Shown: positions 1 to 8,326, numbered from the stretch's first letter. The stretch is 35,528 nt of DNA from Atopococcus tabaci DSM 17538 (GCF_000429585.1 NZ_AUCD01000014.1:1-35528); one strand, 5' to 3'. Notes: generated by a model not told the origin, from the sequence alone. Made by a program: numbers and translations.

Positions 1-188
1 ATTGTTTTCTGTATATCGTATCCTTTTTCTTTATAAGTATGAATTAATTCCAAATCAATCATCTCGATTGCTTTGGAAACCAGCTCACACATGACTTTTG
101 GAAGGTATTGATCTAATCGTATTTCACTGTCTAATAATGTTTCAGAATCCTTTAATATACTGGCAATTTCTGCTATAATTTGATTCAT
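1..188 (-). CDS. ISLre2 (UPF0236)-like transposase, N-terminal fragment
   Basis: Open reading frame beginning ATG at 188-186 and still open at the window edge. The product begins MNQIIAEIASILKDSE and continues with an acidic, helix-rich stretch ending ...HTYKEKGYDIQKT. An N-terminal helical region followed by a tyrosine/lysine-rich segment and 'KGYDI' resembles the start of ISLre2-family transposases, whose next conserved block would lie outside the window. The ribosome site GAGG lies 7 bases before the ATG, inside the 3' arm of a hairpin. The family call rests on pattern memory for 62 residues. A conserved hypothetical protein is possible, but the IS-like noncoding end supports transposase. 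Confidence 0.55.
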   Translation of the reverse strand, partial: MNQIIAEIASILKDSETLLDSEIRLDQYLPKVMCELVSKAIEMIDLELIHTYKEKGYDIQKT

Positions 189-240
189 AAGAAGACCTCT
201 TTTCTGGATTTGTGGTTATCTCTAGATTAAGGGTCTTCTT
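189..240 (-). promoter_or_regulatory. Hairpin sequestering the transposase ribosome site
   Basis: Read on the minus strand, AAGAAGACC (240-232) pairs perfectly with GGTCTTCTT (197-189). That is a 9-bp stem with a loop of about 34 bases, and its 3' arm abuts the ATG. The arm contains the GAGG ribosome site. A transcript entering from outside would fold and hide the site. No convincing promoter was placed, so whether native transcripts escape the fold is open. Confidence 0.5.
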
Positions 241-341
241 CCTTTTTGTCTACTTTAATTTCTTACCCTACTATTTTACTTTCCGACAACTATTTTACAC
301 ATAGGACTTTTTCTTAACAACATCTAAACAATTGGATTTGG

Positions 342-370
342 TTGTTGTTTTTGGGCGGAACCGGTAAGAT
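342..370 (+). promoter_or_regulatory. Candidate promoter of ung
   Basis: TTGTTG (342-347), a 17-base spacer and TAAGAT (365-370) lie about 33 bases upstream of the ung start. Both hexamers are imperfect matches to the vegetative consensus, but the spacing is ideal. Confidence 0.35.
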
Positions 371-402
371 GAAAGAGTGAAAAAAGAAGAGAGGGGAATC
401 AT

Positions 403-1095
403 ATGAAACTGCCTGTGGAGAATGACTGGAAAACCATTTTGGAAGAAGCGACCGATACAGAATCCTACGAGAAGTTACGGGAATTTTTGAAGGAAGAGTA
501 CAACTCAGCCACCGTCTATCCCGATATGTACCATATTTGGAAGGCTTTCGAATGGACGCCTTACAACAAAGTCAAGGCGGTCATCTTGGGGCAGGATCCG
601 TATCATGGACCCAACCAAGCACACGGCCTCAGCTTTTCGGTGCAACCGGGAGTGAAAGTCCCCCCGTCTTTGAAAAACATATACAAAGAACTGGAAAGCG
701 ATTTGGGCATCCCTCCGGTGGACCACGGCTATCTGCGCAGTTGGGCGGAGCAGGGAGTGCTGCTCCTGAATACAGTTTTGACAGTGCGGAAAGGGGAACC
801 GAATTCCCACAGAGGGAAAGGATGGGAATTGGTGACCGATGAAGTGATTCAACGGCTGAACGAAAAAGAAAGCCCTGTTGTTTTTATTTTGTGGGGTAAC
901 GCCTCCATCCAAAAAAGAGAACTCATCGACGAAAGCAAGCATTACGTCTTGACGTCTCCTCATCCGAGTCCGTTTTCTGCGAGAAAAGGGTTCTTCGGCT
1001 CCCGACCGTTTTCGAAGACAAATGAATTACTGCAGGAATCGGGGCAGGAACCAATTGATTGGCGGCTTCCTGAAGACCCGGGACAAGAAGAATAA
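403..1095 (+). CDS. ung: Uracil-DNA glycosylase
   Basis: Removes uracil from DNA, the first step of base-excision repair of deaminated cytosine or misincorporated dUTP. The 230-residue product has the family-1 UDG water-activating motif GQDPYHGPNQAHG (about residues 63-75, catalytic Asp in QDPYH), the LLLNTVLTV segment that shapes the uracil pocket, the WGN motif and the C-terminal HPSPFSA loop that inserts into the minor groove (about residues 187-193). Length is typical. GAGAGGGG precedes the ATG by a normal distance. It is the first gene of a plus-strand run with pta but has 113 bases between them and probably its own promoter. Cytoplasmic. Confidence 0.97.
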   Translation: MKLPVENDWKTILEEATDTESYEKLREFLKEEYNSATVYPDMYHIWKAFEWTPYNKVKAVILGQDPYHGPNQAHGLSFSVQPGVKVPPSLKNIYKELESDLGIPPVDHGYLRSWAEQGVLLLNTVLTVRKGEPNSHRGKGWELVTDEVIQRLNEKESPVVFILWGNASIQKRELIDESKHYVLTSPHPSPFSARKGFFGSRPFSKTNELLQESGQEPIDWRLPEDPGQEE

Positions 1096-1147
1096 TTTTT
1101 TCTTATGGATGCGTTAAACCAAAGTTGAGGAAAACTCCTGCATATCT

Positions 1148-1176
1148 GTAAAATTACGAACAAGATGTGTTATTAT
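1148..1176 (+). promoter_or_regulatory. Weak candidate promoter of pta
   Basis: TATTAT (1171-1176) is a good -10 box. The hexamer 17 bases upstream is only a weak -35. The position, 33 bases before the pta ATG, is reasonable. Confidence 0.3.
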
Positions 1177-1208
1177 GTGAAGAGAACCTTAAAAATGGAG
1201 GGAATAAA

Positions 1209-2192
1209 ATGGAATTAGCTGAAGTATTAAAATCAAAAATTAGCGGAAAAGACGTAAAAATTGTTTTCCCGGAAGCGACAGATGCTCGTATTCTTGGAGC
1301 GGTGGTTCGTTTGCATTCAGAAAATTTGATTGTACCAGTTTTGGTCGGCAATCCAGATGAAGTGAAAAAAGCAGCAAAAGATCACGGATTCGACTTGAGC
1401 GGTATCGATATCATCGATCCGGAAACATATGAAGAATTTGATGCGATGGTTGAGGCTTTTGTAGAACGCCGTAAAGGAAAAGCGACAGAAGAGCAAGCAC
1501 GTGAAATTCTTAAAAACGGCAACTATTTCGGAACCATGTTGGTTTACATGGACAAAGCAGACGGGATGGTCAGCGGAGCGATCCACTCAACAGGAGACAC
1601 GGTTCGTCCAGCACTTCAAATCATCAAAACTCGTCCAGGCGTCAGCCGTACAAGCGGAGCGTTCATCATGTTGCGCGGACGCAGCCAAGAAAAATACTTG
1701 TTCTCAGACTGTGCCATCAACGTGAACCCGAACGCCCAAGAATTGGCAGAAATTGCTGTGGAAAGTGCACGTACTGCGAAAATGTTCGACATCGAACCAA
1801 AAGTCGCATTGCTCAGCTTCTCTTCACACGGATCAGCTAAAGCGCCGGAAGTAGACAAAGTGGCAGAAGCTGCGAAATTGGCACAAGAAATGGCTCCACA
1901 ATTTGAATTTGATGGAGATTTGCAATTTGACGCTGCGTTCGCGAAATCTGTAGCAGACCAAAAAGTTCCAGGTTCCAAAGTAGCAGGAGAAGCAACTGTG
2001 TTTGTCTTCCCAGAATTGCAATCCGGAAACATCGGCTACAAGATCGCTCAACGTTTGGGAGGATTTGAAGCGGTTGGACCAATCTTGCAAGGGTTGAACA
2101 AACCCGTTTCCGACTTGTCTCGTGGATGTAACGAAGAAGACGTCTACAAGACGGCCATCATCACTGCAAACCAAGCAATCATGGAAGACTAA
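1209..2192 (+). CDS. pta: Phosphate acetyltransferase
   Basis: Interconverts acetyl-CoA plus phosphate and acetyl-phosphate plus CoA, the entry to ATP-yielding acetate fermentation. The 327-residue length fits the short single-domain Pta of Firmicutes. Recognisable blocks are the N-terminal KIVFPEATDARILGA, GMVSGAIHSTGDTVRPALQIIKT in the middle (substrate-site region, about residues 130-152) and a C-terminal NIGYKIAQRLGGFEAVGPILQG. The frame is open from a TTG 42 bases upstream, but AATGGAGGGAATAAA places the ribosome site at the ATG at 1209. Codon use is strongly biased, as expected for an abundant glycolytic-type enzyme. A strong terminator follows, so it is probably monocistronic. Confidence 0.96.
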   Translation: MELAEVLKSKISGKDVKIVFPEATDARILGAVVRLHSENLIVPVLVGNPDEVKKAAKDHGFDLSGIDIIDPETYEEFDAMVEAFVERRKGKATEEQAREILKNGNYFGTMLVYMDKADGMVSGAIHSTGDTVRPALQIIKTRPGVSRTSGAFIMLRGRSQEKYLFSDCAINVNPNAQELAEIAVESARTAKMFDIEPKVALLSFSSHGSAKAPEVDKVAEAAKLAQEMAPQFEFDGDLQFDAAFAKSVADQKVPGSKVAGEATVFVFPELQSGNIGYKIAQRLGGFEAVGPILQGLNKPVSDLSRGCNEEDVYKTAIITANQAIMED

Positions 2193-2212
2193 TCAAGCGG
2201 AGGGCCGCTTGA
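2193..2212 (+). other. Perfect 8-bp hairpin abutting the pta stop codon
   Basis: TCAAGCGG and CCGCTTGA pair around AGGG starting on the base after the TAA. There is no T-run, so it is more likely an mRNA 3'-end stabiliser or pause element than a terminator. The real terminator follows 15 bases later. Confidence 0.5.
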
Positions 2213-2227
2213 AACCATCCAAACAGG

Positions 2228-2263
2228 AAAAAAGCGATGAGATTCTCATCGCTTTTTCTTTTT
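2228..2263 (+). terminator. Intrinsic terminator of pta
   Basis: GCGATGAG and CTCATCGC pair around a 3-base loop, flanked by an A-run and followed by TTTTTCTTTTT. The symmetric A and T tracts extend the stem. Confidence 0.88.
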
Positions 2264-2310
2264 GCCTGCGTTATGATATTTCTATATTAAATGAAAAGGA
2301 TTTGGGATGA

Positions 2311-2787
2311 ATGAGGAAGACATACCACACAACAACTGAACAAGAAACCAAGCGGTTGGCCGCCGTGTTGTCCCGTCTGCTTTCACCGGGGAGCACCATC
2401 TTGTTGGAAGGACAGCTGGGTGCGGGGAAAACCACGTTCACCAAGGGATTGGCGGAAGAACTCGGAATCAAGCGGGCCATCAAGAGCCCGACCTATACGT
2501 TGATACGTGAGTACACGGAAGGGCGTCTGCCGCTTTACCATATGGATTTGTACCGTCTGGAAGAAACCGGAGCGGATGAAATGGGCTTGGAAGAATACTT
2601 CGAAGGCGAAGGCGTTTCAGTCGTCGAATGGGGCTCGTTGGTAGAAGAAGAAATGCCGGACGAATATTTGAAAATTACGTTCGCCGTTACCGATGAAGCA
2701 GGCATGGAACGGGACATTCAGCTGGAAGCAGTCGGAAAACGGTATGAAGAGATTGTCGCTAAGCTGTCCGAAAACTGGAAAATGTGA
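2311..2787 (+). CDS. tsaE: tRNA threonylcarbamoyladenosine biosynthesis ATPase TsaE
   Basis: Small ATPase that works with TsaB and TsaD to place the t6A modification on ANN-decoding tRNAs. The product has 158 residues. The Walker A loop is GQLGAGKTTF (about residues 35-44), followed by the family's SPTYTLIREY switch-like block, the HMDLYRLEE segment and the VVEWGSLVEEEMP block (Trp and Glu near the active site). AAAGGA lies upstream of the ATG. tsaB and tsaD are not in the window. Nine bases separate it from the following GNAT gene, so the two are co-transcribed. Confidence 0.95.
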   Translation: MRKTYHTTTEQETKRLAAVLSRLLSPGSTILLEGQLGAGKTTFTKGLAEELGIKRAIKSPTYTLIREYTEGRLPLYHMDLYRLEETGADEMGLEEYFEGEGVSVVEWGSLVEEEMPDEYLKITFAVTDEAGMERDIQLEAVGKRYEEIVAKLSENWKM

Positions 2788-2796
2788 GGGACCGCT

Positions 2797-3324
2797 ATGA
2801 GCGAATCAATTGAACTGATCATTCGGGAAGCTGTGCCTGATGATGCGGCTGCACTGTTGGCGTTTATGGACGAGACCGCCCGGCAGACGGATTTCCTGTT
2901 TTTGGAAACCGAGGAGCGAGACATTAGTGTGGAAGAAGAACAAGAACATTTGGCTGAGTTGTTTGATTCCGCCTCTAATTGCCTGTTTGTGGCGCTGGAC
3001 GGCGGGCGGATGATTGGTGCTGCGTCTGTTCATTCTTCGGATGAGCAAAAAATTCATCATATAGGTGATGTCGGCATCGTGGTCCACGAAGAGTTTTGGG
3101 GCATGGGACTGGGGACAGTGTTGATGGAAGAAATCATAGCTTGGTCAGAAGAGACCGGCATCCTCAAGCGGCTCCAGCTTCAAGTCCAAGAAAGAAACAC
3201 TCGCGCACGTAACCTTTACGAAAAAGTCGGGTTTCGCTTGGAGGGCGTCATGGAACGCGGCGTCTTCATCGATGGAGAATATCTGCCTGTTTGTTTAATG
3301 AGCCGGTTGATCGGGAATATATAA
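2797..3324 (+). CDS. GNAT-family N-acetyltransferase
   Basis: A 175-residue acetyl-CoA-dependent acyltransferase. The core motif A is visible as VGIVVHEEFWGMGLGTVLMEE, containing the R/Q-x-x-G-x-G/A-like pyrophosphate-binding turn in the form WGMGLG. It is followed by LQVQERNTRARNLYEKVGFRLEG, the motif B region with the usual N-x-x-A-x-x-L-Y-x-K-x-G-F pattern. The order tsaE-GNAT recalls the tsaE/rimI neighbourhood, but the length and the C-terminal 'DGEYLPVCLMSRL' look more like the RimJ/RimL or spermidine-type group than RimI. Substrate unknown. Starts at ATG after GTGAGGGACC, and ends just before a strong terminator. Confidence 0.85.
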   Translation: MSESIELIIREAVPDDAAALLAFMDETARQTDFLFLETEERDISVEEEQEHLAELFDSASNCLFVALDGGRMIGAASVHSSDEQKIHHIGDVGIVVHEEFWGMGLGTVLMEEIIAWSEETGILKRLQLQVQERNTRARNLYEKVGFRLEGVMERGVFIDGEYLPVCLMSRLIGNI

Positions 3325-3327
3325 TCG

Positions 3328-3369
3328 AAAAGCAGTGCAAGCCAATTGGTGGTTTGCACTGCTTTTTTT
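3328..3369 (+). terminator. Intrinsic terminator after the tsaE-GNAT unit
   Basis: AAAAGCAGTGCAAGCC pairs with GGTTTGCACTGCTTTT (one G-U pair), followed by seven T's. Confidence 0.92.
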
Positions 3370-3384
3370 GTGTCATGGGGGCTT

Positions 3385-3474
3385 GGGCCAAATAACTTGC
3401 TCTTTCAATCACAATTTGGTCCAAAAACAAGGAAACGGACCAAATAAAAGGGGCGGCGGCCGGTGATTTGGTCC
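3385..3474. repeat. Cluster of ATTTGGTCC/GGACCAAAT repeats
   Basis: Within 90 noncoding bases the 9-mer ATTTGGTCC occurs at 3414-3422 and 3466-3474 and its exact complement at 3437-3445. A one-mismatch complement, GGGCCAAAT, starts at 3385. Adjacent copies can pair, giving alternative hairpins. No gene lies between 3370 and 3614, and nothing else was recognised there except the terminator at its end. Confidence 0.6.
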
Positions 3475-3555
3475 GAAAAGGGAGAGGATGCCCAAATGGT
3501 GTAATTTCCCATCGATTATTTGAACAACCGACCGGTTTGTCTATATAAAATATAA

Positions 3556-3591
3556 CAAAACGAAAACCCGCAAAAACGGGTTTTCGTTTTG
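3556..3591 (-). terminator. Intrinsic terminator of the amino acid ABC transporter operon
   Basis: Perfect 15-bp inverted repeat CAAAACGAAAACCCG / CGGGTTTTCGTTTTG with a six-base loop. It lies 24 bases past the stop of the ATPase gene and could act in both directions. Confidence 0.88.
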
Positions 3592-3614
3592 AAGAAGCAT
3601 CAATTGAAATCAAC

Positions 3615-4346
3615 TTAGACCAATACTTTGTCCAAGAAGTTTTTGGTGCGTTCATTTTCAGGCTGATCAAAGATTTGGGAAGGCGGGCCGATTTCGACTA
3701 TCTGGCCTTCGTCCATAAAGACGACACGGTCAGCCACTTCTTTCGCAAACCCCATCTCGTGGGTAACGACCACCATGGTCATGCCATCTTTGGCCAGACG
3801 TTGCATGACCTCCAATACATCTCCGACCATCTCCGGGTCCAGTGCACTCGTTGGTTCATCAAACAACATGAGGTCTGGTTCCATCGCCAACGCCCGGGCA
3901 ATGGCCACCCGTTGTTTCTGCCCGCCGGACAAGGAGTTCGGGTAGACGTCCGCTTTTTCGGCCATCCCGACACTGTCCAGCAAACGCAGCGCCAATTCGC
4001 GGCTTTCTTTGTCTGACAAGCTGCGCAATTGTTTAGGCGCCAAGGTGATGTTTTCCACCACAGTCAAATGCGGGAACAAGTTGAATTGCTGGAACACCAT
4101 CCCGACGTTCTCACGGACTTTGTTGATGTCTTGGGCGGGATCGGTTAAATCGTAGTCATCGATGATGATCCGACCGCCGTTTATCGACTCCAATAAGTTC
4201 ATGCATCGTAAAAAAGTACTTTTCCCGGAACCGGAAGGCCCAATGATGACGACAACTTCGCCTTCGTTGACTTCCAAATTCAAACCTTTCAAGACTTCAT
4301 TGTCTCCAAAGCTTTTTCGTAAACCTTCTACTTTTAATTTAGTCAT
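3615..4346 (-). CDS. glnQ: Polar amino acid ABC transporter, ATP-binding protein
   Basis: ATPase subunit that powers import of polar amino acids (glutamine/glutamate-type). The 243-residue product has Walker [10 protein letters not shown] (about residues 34-42), Q-loop [17 protein letters not shown] signature LSGGQKQR, Walker [15 protein letters not shown] and the H-loop VTHEMGFA. The family is the PAAT/GlnQ-HisP type, which characteristically carries 'FNLFPH' and 'DPEMV'. It overlaps the upstream permease gene by 8 bases, so translation is coupled. The specific substrate cannot be read from the ATPase. Confidence 0.93.
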   Translation of the reverse strand: MTKLKVEGLRKSFGDNEVLKGLNLEVNEGEVVVIIGPSGSGKSTFLRCMNLLESINGGRIIIDDYDLTDPAQDINKVRENVGMVFQQFNLFPHLTVVENITLAPKQLRSLSDKESRELALRLLDSVGMAEKADVYPNSLSGGQKQRVAIARALAMEPDLMLFDEPTSALDPEMVGDVLEVMQRLAKDGMTMVVVTHEMGFAKEVADRVVFMDEGQIVEIGPPSQIFDQPENERTKNFLDKVLV

Positions 4347-5784
4347 TTATAAGCCTCCTCTCGATTTGGTTGGACAGCTTCGTCAACACGGTGATGATGA
4401 TCAAGTAAATTGCCCCTACAATAATCCACATCGCACCTGATTCATAGGAACGGGCGATGATGATGCGTCCGGTTTGCGTCAATTCGACAATGCCGATGAC
4501 GGAAAGGATAGACGTGTCTTTCAACGTGATGACGAATTGGTTGATCAAAGATGGAATCATAATTTTGATGGCTTGCGGCAAGACAACTTTCTGCATGGAT
4601 GTACCATACGGCAGTCCCAAGCTTCGTGCGGCTTCCAATTGTCCTTTGTCGACCGCCGCGATTCCTCCTCGGACCTGCTCGGCGATATATGCAGTCGTGT
4701 TCAGACTCAACGTAATGATCCCGGCTGTAAAGGCACTGATTTGGAGACGGAACAACTGTGGAACCGTAAAGTACATAAAGAACGCCAAAACAATCAATGG
4801 GATACCTCGTAAGATGGTCACGTAAATATTCGCGATGAGGTTCAACGCTTTGTTTGGCGTAGCGCTGAACAAGCCGATGATGGTTCCGGCAATCAATGAA
4901 ATAGCAAAGGAAGCCAGCGTCAATACCAACGTCCGTCCTAAACCGCTCATCAATGAATCAAAGTTTTGGGAAAGCAACGCGAAAAATCCGCCGCTTGGAG
5001 CTGACGCCGCTTCTTCTCCCAAATAGCGATTCATGATTTCTTCGTACGTGCCATTTTCGACGACATTTGTCAAACCTGCGTTGAACATTTCCAGCAGTTC
5101 AGGGTTTTGACCTCCATTGACTGCAAAGCCAACCGGATATCCTTGTTCCGGCTCAGTTGCCACCCGTAGAGCCAGTCCTTGTTGGATGGCATAGGCCATG
5201 ACCGGATAGTCTTCCACAGCTGCATCGGAGTGTCCGGCAGCGACATCTTCATACATGTTGGCGGAATCTTCAAACTGATTGATTTGAATGTCGTACTCCT
5301 CCGCCAGTTCGTTGGCAAACTGTGCCCCGGTGGTTCCAACTTTTACCGCCACGGTTTTGCCGTTCAAATCTTCATATGAGTTGATGTCCTCGTTGTCTTC
5401 GTGGACAGCGATAACTGGACCTGCGTCAATGTAAGGTTCAGAAAAGTCGAAGTTTTCTTCCCGTTCAGGCGTAATGCTCATGGCGGCAATCACTCCATCG
5501 ACTTGATTTGATTCCAAAGCCTGCACGGCAGCGCTGAAGTTCATCGGCTGCAAGTCATAGGTAAACCCTTGATCTTCCGCGATGGCTTCCAGTAATTCAA
5601 TATCAATTCCGACATATTCCCCATCTGCATTTTGGAACTCAAATGGAGCAAAGGTCACATCTGTTGCAATCGTATAGTGGTTGTCTTCCGTTGCCGATAC
5701 ACTGGACACCGGGAGCAAACTCAACGCAAAAGAAGCGACAAACGTTAATGCAAGTAAAAAAGCACTTGTCTGCTTTCTAATCAT
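4339..5784 (-). CDS. Fused amino acid-binding protein and ABC permease (GlnP type)
   Basis: A 481-residue membrane protein combining capture and translocation. Residues 1-32 are a signal/anchor peptide (charged start, hydrophobic core, VSATE cleavage-like region). Residues about 35-260 are a family-3 solute-binding domain, with [20 protein letters not shown] at its start and the [12 protein letters not shown] hinge. From about 275 to the end is the permease with several hydrophobic helices and the EAA loop [17 protein letters not shown], which docks the ATPase. It has a single binding domain, whereas lactococcal GlnP carries two. The RBS AGGAG lies before the ATG. It is the first gene of the two-gene operon. 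Glutamine/glutamate is the likeliest substrate class by family. Confidence 0.92.
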   Translation of the reverse strand: MIRKQTSAFLLALTFVASFALSLLPVSSVSATEDNHYTIATDVTFAPFEFQNADGEYVGIDIELLEAIAEDQGFTYDLQPMNFSAAVQALESNQVDGVIAAMSITPEREENFDFSEPYIDAGPVIAVHEDNEDINSYEDLNGKTVAVKVGTTGAQFANELAEEYDIQINQFEDSANMYEDVAAGHSDAAVEDYPVMAYAIQQGLALRVATEPEQGYPVGFAVNGGQNPELLEMFNAGLTNVVENGTYEEIMNRYLGEEAASAPSGGFFALLSQNFDSLMSGLGRTLVLTLASFAISLIAGTIIGLFSATPNKALNLIANIYVTILRGIPLIVLAFFMYFTVPQLFRLQISAFTAGIITLSLNTTAYIAEQVRGGIAAVDKGQLEAARSLGLPYGTSMQKVVLPQAIKIMIPSLINQFVITLKDTSILSVIGIVELTQTGRIIIARSYESGAMWIIVGAIYLIIITVLTKLSNQIERRLIND

Positions 5785-5864
5785 TGTTCTTCTCTCCTCT
5801 AAACTAAGTCTATGTTACAGATTACAAGAAATCATTTCCGGAATGCAAATGATAACTATTCAAG

Positions 5865-5890
5865 ATTATATTAGAAATAGATTAGTAAAG
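5865..5890 (-). promoter_or_regulatory. Candidate promoter of the amino acid transporter operon
   Basis: On the minus strand TATAAT (5870-5865) is preceded, 17 bases upstream, by a weak TTTCTT. The box overlaps one copy of an 11-base direct repeat, CTTTACTAATC (5890-5880), which recurs at 5952-5942. The repeats may be regulator sites. The rest of 5785-6013 shows nothing else I recognise. Confidence 0.45.
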
Positions 5891-6013
5891 AAAGTATTTT
5901 TACGAAAAAGCTTGTCTATCGGTAATGGATAATTAGATTTCGATTAGTAAAGCGTCGGTTCAAGACGAAAAATGAATGATTTATATGTACGAAGAATAAA
6001 CATGCATTTCTAT

Positions 6014-6044
6014 ATAAAAAAACAGACAGAAAAATTCTGTCTGT
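6014..6044 (-). terminator. Intrinsic terminator of the DnaQ-like exonuclease gene
   Basis: ACAGACAGA and TCTGTCTGT form a 9-bp stem that begins at the last base of the stop codon and is followed on the minus strand by a run of seven T's. Confidence 0.88.
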
Positions 6045-6577
6045 CAGCAGTATTTCACTAGTGGCTTTAATGGATGGGTGCCGAATCGATTTTCAAGATG
6101 CAGCAAAATTCCGGCGCATGCCCGGCTGTCATCCAATGCGTGGTGATGACGGTTCAAAGGAATATTCAAGTATTCCGATACGGTATTCAACTTATGGTTA
6201 GGCAGCTCTTTCAACAAACGTCGACTGGACTGGACGGTGCAGATTGTTTGGAAATGAGGTTTTTCAATCCCATAGTATTCCAATGTTCCCAGCAAAACAC
6301 CGCGGTCGAACGGCAAGTTGTGGGCCGCAATCAAGGAATGAGGTTGGAAGTGATGGCGGATTTCCTCCCATACTTCAGGGAAGCGGGGAGCATCGACAAC
6401 GTCTTGTTCGCGAATGCCGTGGATTTGTACATTCCGCCAATCAAAGAAGGTCTCCGGACGGATCAACGTATAATATTCATCCACCACTCGGCTGTCTTTC
6501 ACCACGGTCAAGGCAAGGGAACAGGCGCTGTGTCTTTGGCGGTTGGCTGTTTCAAAATCAATAGCGACAAAATTCAT
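6044..6577 (-). CDS. DnaQ-like 3'-5' exonuclease (DEDDh)
   Basis: A 177-residue nuclease of the DNA polymerase III epsilon/RNase T superfamily. Exo I is FVAIDFETANRQ (Asp and Glu bind metal), Exo II is AAHNLPFDRGVL, and Exo III-epsilon is HHALDDSRACAG (the H-x-D pair of DEDDh enzymes). It is free-standing, not fused to a polymerase or helicase, so it may act in proofreading, repair or RNA turnover. The frame is open 16 codons further upstream, but GGAGGTGCCGCAA just before 6577 fixes the start at MNFVAIDFE. Monocistronic, with its own terminator. Confidence 0.88.
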   Translation of the reverse strand: MNFVAIDFETANRQRHSACSLALTVVKDSRVVDEYYTLIRPETFFDWRNVQIHGIREQDVVDAPRFPEVWEEIRHHFQPHSLIAAHNLPFDRGVLLGTLEYYGIEKPHFQTICTVQSSRRLLKELPNHKLNTVSEYLNIPLNRHHHALDDSRACAGILLHLENRFGTHPLKPLVKYC

Positions 6578-6725
6578 TTGCGGCACCTCCGAACATATAT
6601 TCTTGTCTAGTATACCAAAAAACAAGAAATGTAACAGAGGTTTTTTTATGAACGTTCAGTGTGTTTACCGCCAATTCATCATCAGCCGTCGCCGTGCTCG
6701 TGATTCGTTTTTCTCGTGGAATCGG

Positions 6726-6753
6726 CTGACCCGCCGGCAAAGTGTACGATAAT
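6726..6753 (+). promoter_or_regulatory. Candidate promoter of the GH4 gene
   Basis: CTGACC (6726-6731), a 16-base spacer and GATAAT (6748-6753). The 100-base leader that follows contains the palindrome ACAGTAAACTGT (6800-6811) inside a larger TCCAC/GTGGA arm pair, a possible operator. No clean cre box was found. Confidence 0.35.
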
Positions 6754-6852
6754 GGGAGGAACAACAGCTTAGGAAAAAGCTTGCTTTGTATGGAGGTCCA
6801 CAGTAAACTGTAAGTGTGGAAAAGGCTTTCATCAAAAGGTAGGAGGAGACAA

Positions 6853-8280
6853 ATGAGCAGAGAAGCATTGAAGATTGTGACAATCGGTGGCGGAAGCAGT
6901 TATACTCCTGAATTGATTGAAGGATACATCAAGCGCAAGGATCAACTGCCCATCAAAGAGATTGTGTTGGTTGATATCGAAGAAGGAAAAGAAAAACTGA
7001 ATATCGTCGGCGAGATGGCTAAACGGATGGTCAAAGCGGCTGGGTTGGATTGGAACGTGACATTGACACTGGACCGCAAAGCGGCGTTGAAAGATGCGGA
7101 CTATGTCACCACCCAGTTCCGGGTGGGATTGTTGGATGCACGGGTGAAAGACGAGCGCATTCCACTGTCGCACGGCATTTTGGGACAGGAGACGAACGGA
7201 GCCGGCGGCATTTTCAAAGCATTCCGTACCATTCCGGTGATTTTGGATATCATCGAAGACATGAAAGAACAATGTCCGGATGCGTGGCTCATCAACTTCA
7301 CCAACCCGGCCGGCATGGTCACGGAAGCGGCCATCAAATACGGCGGTTGGGAACGGACATTGGGCTTATGTAACGTGCCGATCGGGCATTGCTCGATGGC
7401 GGCGGAAAAACTCGGAGTTCCAGAAGAAGAGTTGTTCTTCAAGTTTGCCGGAATCAACCACTTCCATTGGCACCGGGTATGGGACAAGCGCGGAAACGAA
7501 TTGACAGACAAAGTGATCGACCTCATCTACGGGCCAAAAGATGAGGAGCAGGAGAGCCACTTGAAAAACATCCACAACGCCCAATTCCACTATGAGCAAA
7601 TCAAAGACTTGGGAATGCTGCCATGTGGGTACCACCGCTATTATTACATTGAAGACGAAATGCTGCAGCACTCCATAGAGGATTTCGAAAAAGGGCAGAC
7701 CCGTGCCCAGGTGGTGAAGCAGACGGAAGCGCGTTTGTTCGAACTCTACAAAGACCCGAAATTGGACTTCAAACCGGAAGAACTTTCCCAGCGCGGAGGC
7801 ACACACTACAGCGATGCGGCATGTGAGATCATCGCGTCCATTCAAAACGACAAACGGACGAACATGGTTGTATCCACACAAAACAATGGTACCATCACTG
7901 ATTTGCCGTATGACTGCGCAGTGGAAGTATCTGGAGTGGTCACCGCCCATGGGTTTGAACCGTACAATTGGGGCGCTTTCCCGAATGCGTCCGCACGAGG
8001 TGTGATTCAAAACATGAAAGGGATGGAAGAAACTACCATCCGCGCAGCGGTGGAAGGAGACTACGGTGCTGCTTTGCAGGCCTTTACCGTCAACCCATTG
8101 ATACCAGGCGGAACCATCGCCAAGACATTATTGGACCAAATGTTGTACGCACACAAAGATCATCTCCCGCAATTCGCCGACAAAATTAAAGAAATCGAAG
8201 AAACGCAACCCGAAACAGTGGCGTATGTCGATGAGTTGATGGAAACCAATGAAGGGACGCTTGCAGAACATATGAAATAA
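6853..8280 (+). CDS. 6-phospho-beta-glucosidase, glycoside hydrolase family 4
   Basis: NAD- and Mn-dependent hydrolase that splits phosphorylated disaccharides delivered by a PTS. The 475-residue product begins with the Rossmann motif IVTIGGGSSYTPEL. It has NGAGGIFKAFRTIP, FTNPAGMV, the metal-binding Cys in GLCNVPIGHC and the FAGINHFHW block that supplies His. CN(V)P at the metal Cys is what beta-specific family-4 enzymes such as CelF/LicH carry, as opposed to the CDMP of alpha-specific ones, hence the beta call. The frame is open 13 codons upstream, but AGGAGGAGACAA sets the start at 6853. No PTS gene is adjacent, so substrate delivery depends on a transporter elsewhere. Confidence 0.9.
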   Translation: MSREALKIVTIGGGSSYTPELIEGYIKRKDQLPIKEIVLVDIEEGKEKLNIVGEMAKRMVKAAGLDWNVTLTLDRKAALKDADYVTTQFRVGLLDARVKDERIPLSHGILGQETNGAGGIFKAFRTIPVILDIIEDMKEQCPDAWLINFTNPAGMVTEAAIKYGGWERTLGLCNVPIGHCSMAAEKLGVPEEELFFKFAGINHFHWHRVWDKRGNELTDKVIDLIYGPKDEEQESHLKNIHNAQFHYEQIKDLGMLPCGYHRYYYIEDEMLQHSIEDFEKGQTRAQVVKQTEARLFELYKDPKLDFKPEELSQRGGTHYSDAACEIIASIQNDKRTNMVVSTQNNGTITDLPYDCAVEVSGVVTAHGFEPYNWGAFPNASARGVIQNMKGMEETTIRAAVEGDYGAALQAFTVNPLIPGGTIAKTLLDQMLYAHKDHLPQFADKIKEIEETQPETVAYVDELMETNEGTLAEHMK

Positions 8281-8283
8281 AAG

Positions 8284-8320
8284 AAACGCCTGCCCGATTT
8301 AATTCTGGGCAGGCGTTTTT
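8284..8320 (+). terminator. Intrinsic terminator of the GH4 gene
   Basis: AAACGCCTGCCC pairs with GGGCAGGCGTTT around an 11-base loop and is followed by T's. Confidence 0.9.
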
Positions 8321-8326
8321 ATGCGT

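Larger units (their letters stand above)
1..300 (-). mobile_element. Partial ISLre2-like insertion sequence, transposase 5' end
   Basis: This is the promoter-proximal end of an insertion sequence that runs off the left edge. It holds the first 62 codons of a transposase plus about 110 bases of AT-rich noncoding DNA. That DNA carries two direct copies of ACTATTTTAC (270-279 and 289-298), possibly transposase binding sites near the IS end. I could not fix the exact terminus or target duplication, so the boundary near 300 is an estimate. Confidence 0.5.

Noticed and set aside
1105-1125. cre box upstream of pta
   Set aside because: TGGATGCGTTAAAC departs from the consensus at about four positions; too weak.
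6649-6752. Small ORF between the exonuclease and GH4 genes
   Set aside because: Arg-rich product without ribosome site or recognisable domain; it overlaps the candidate promoter.
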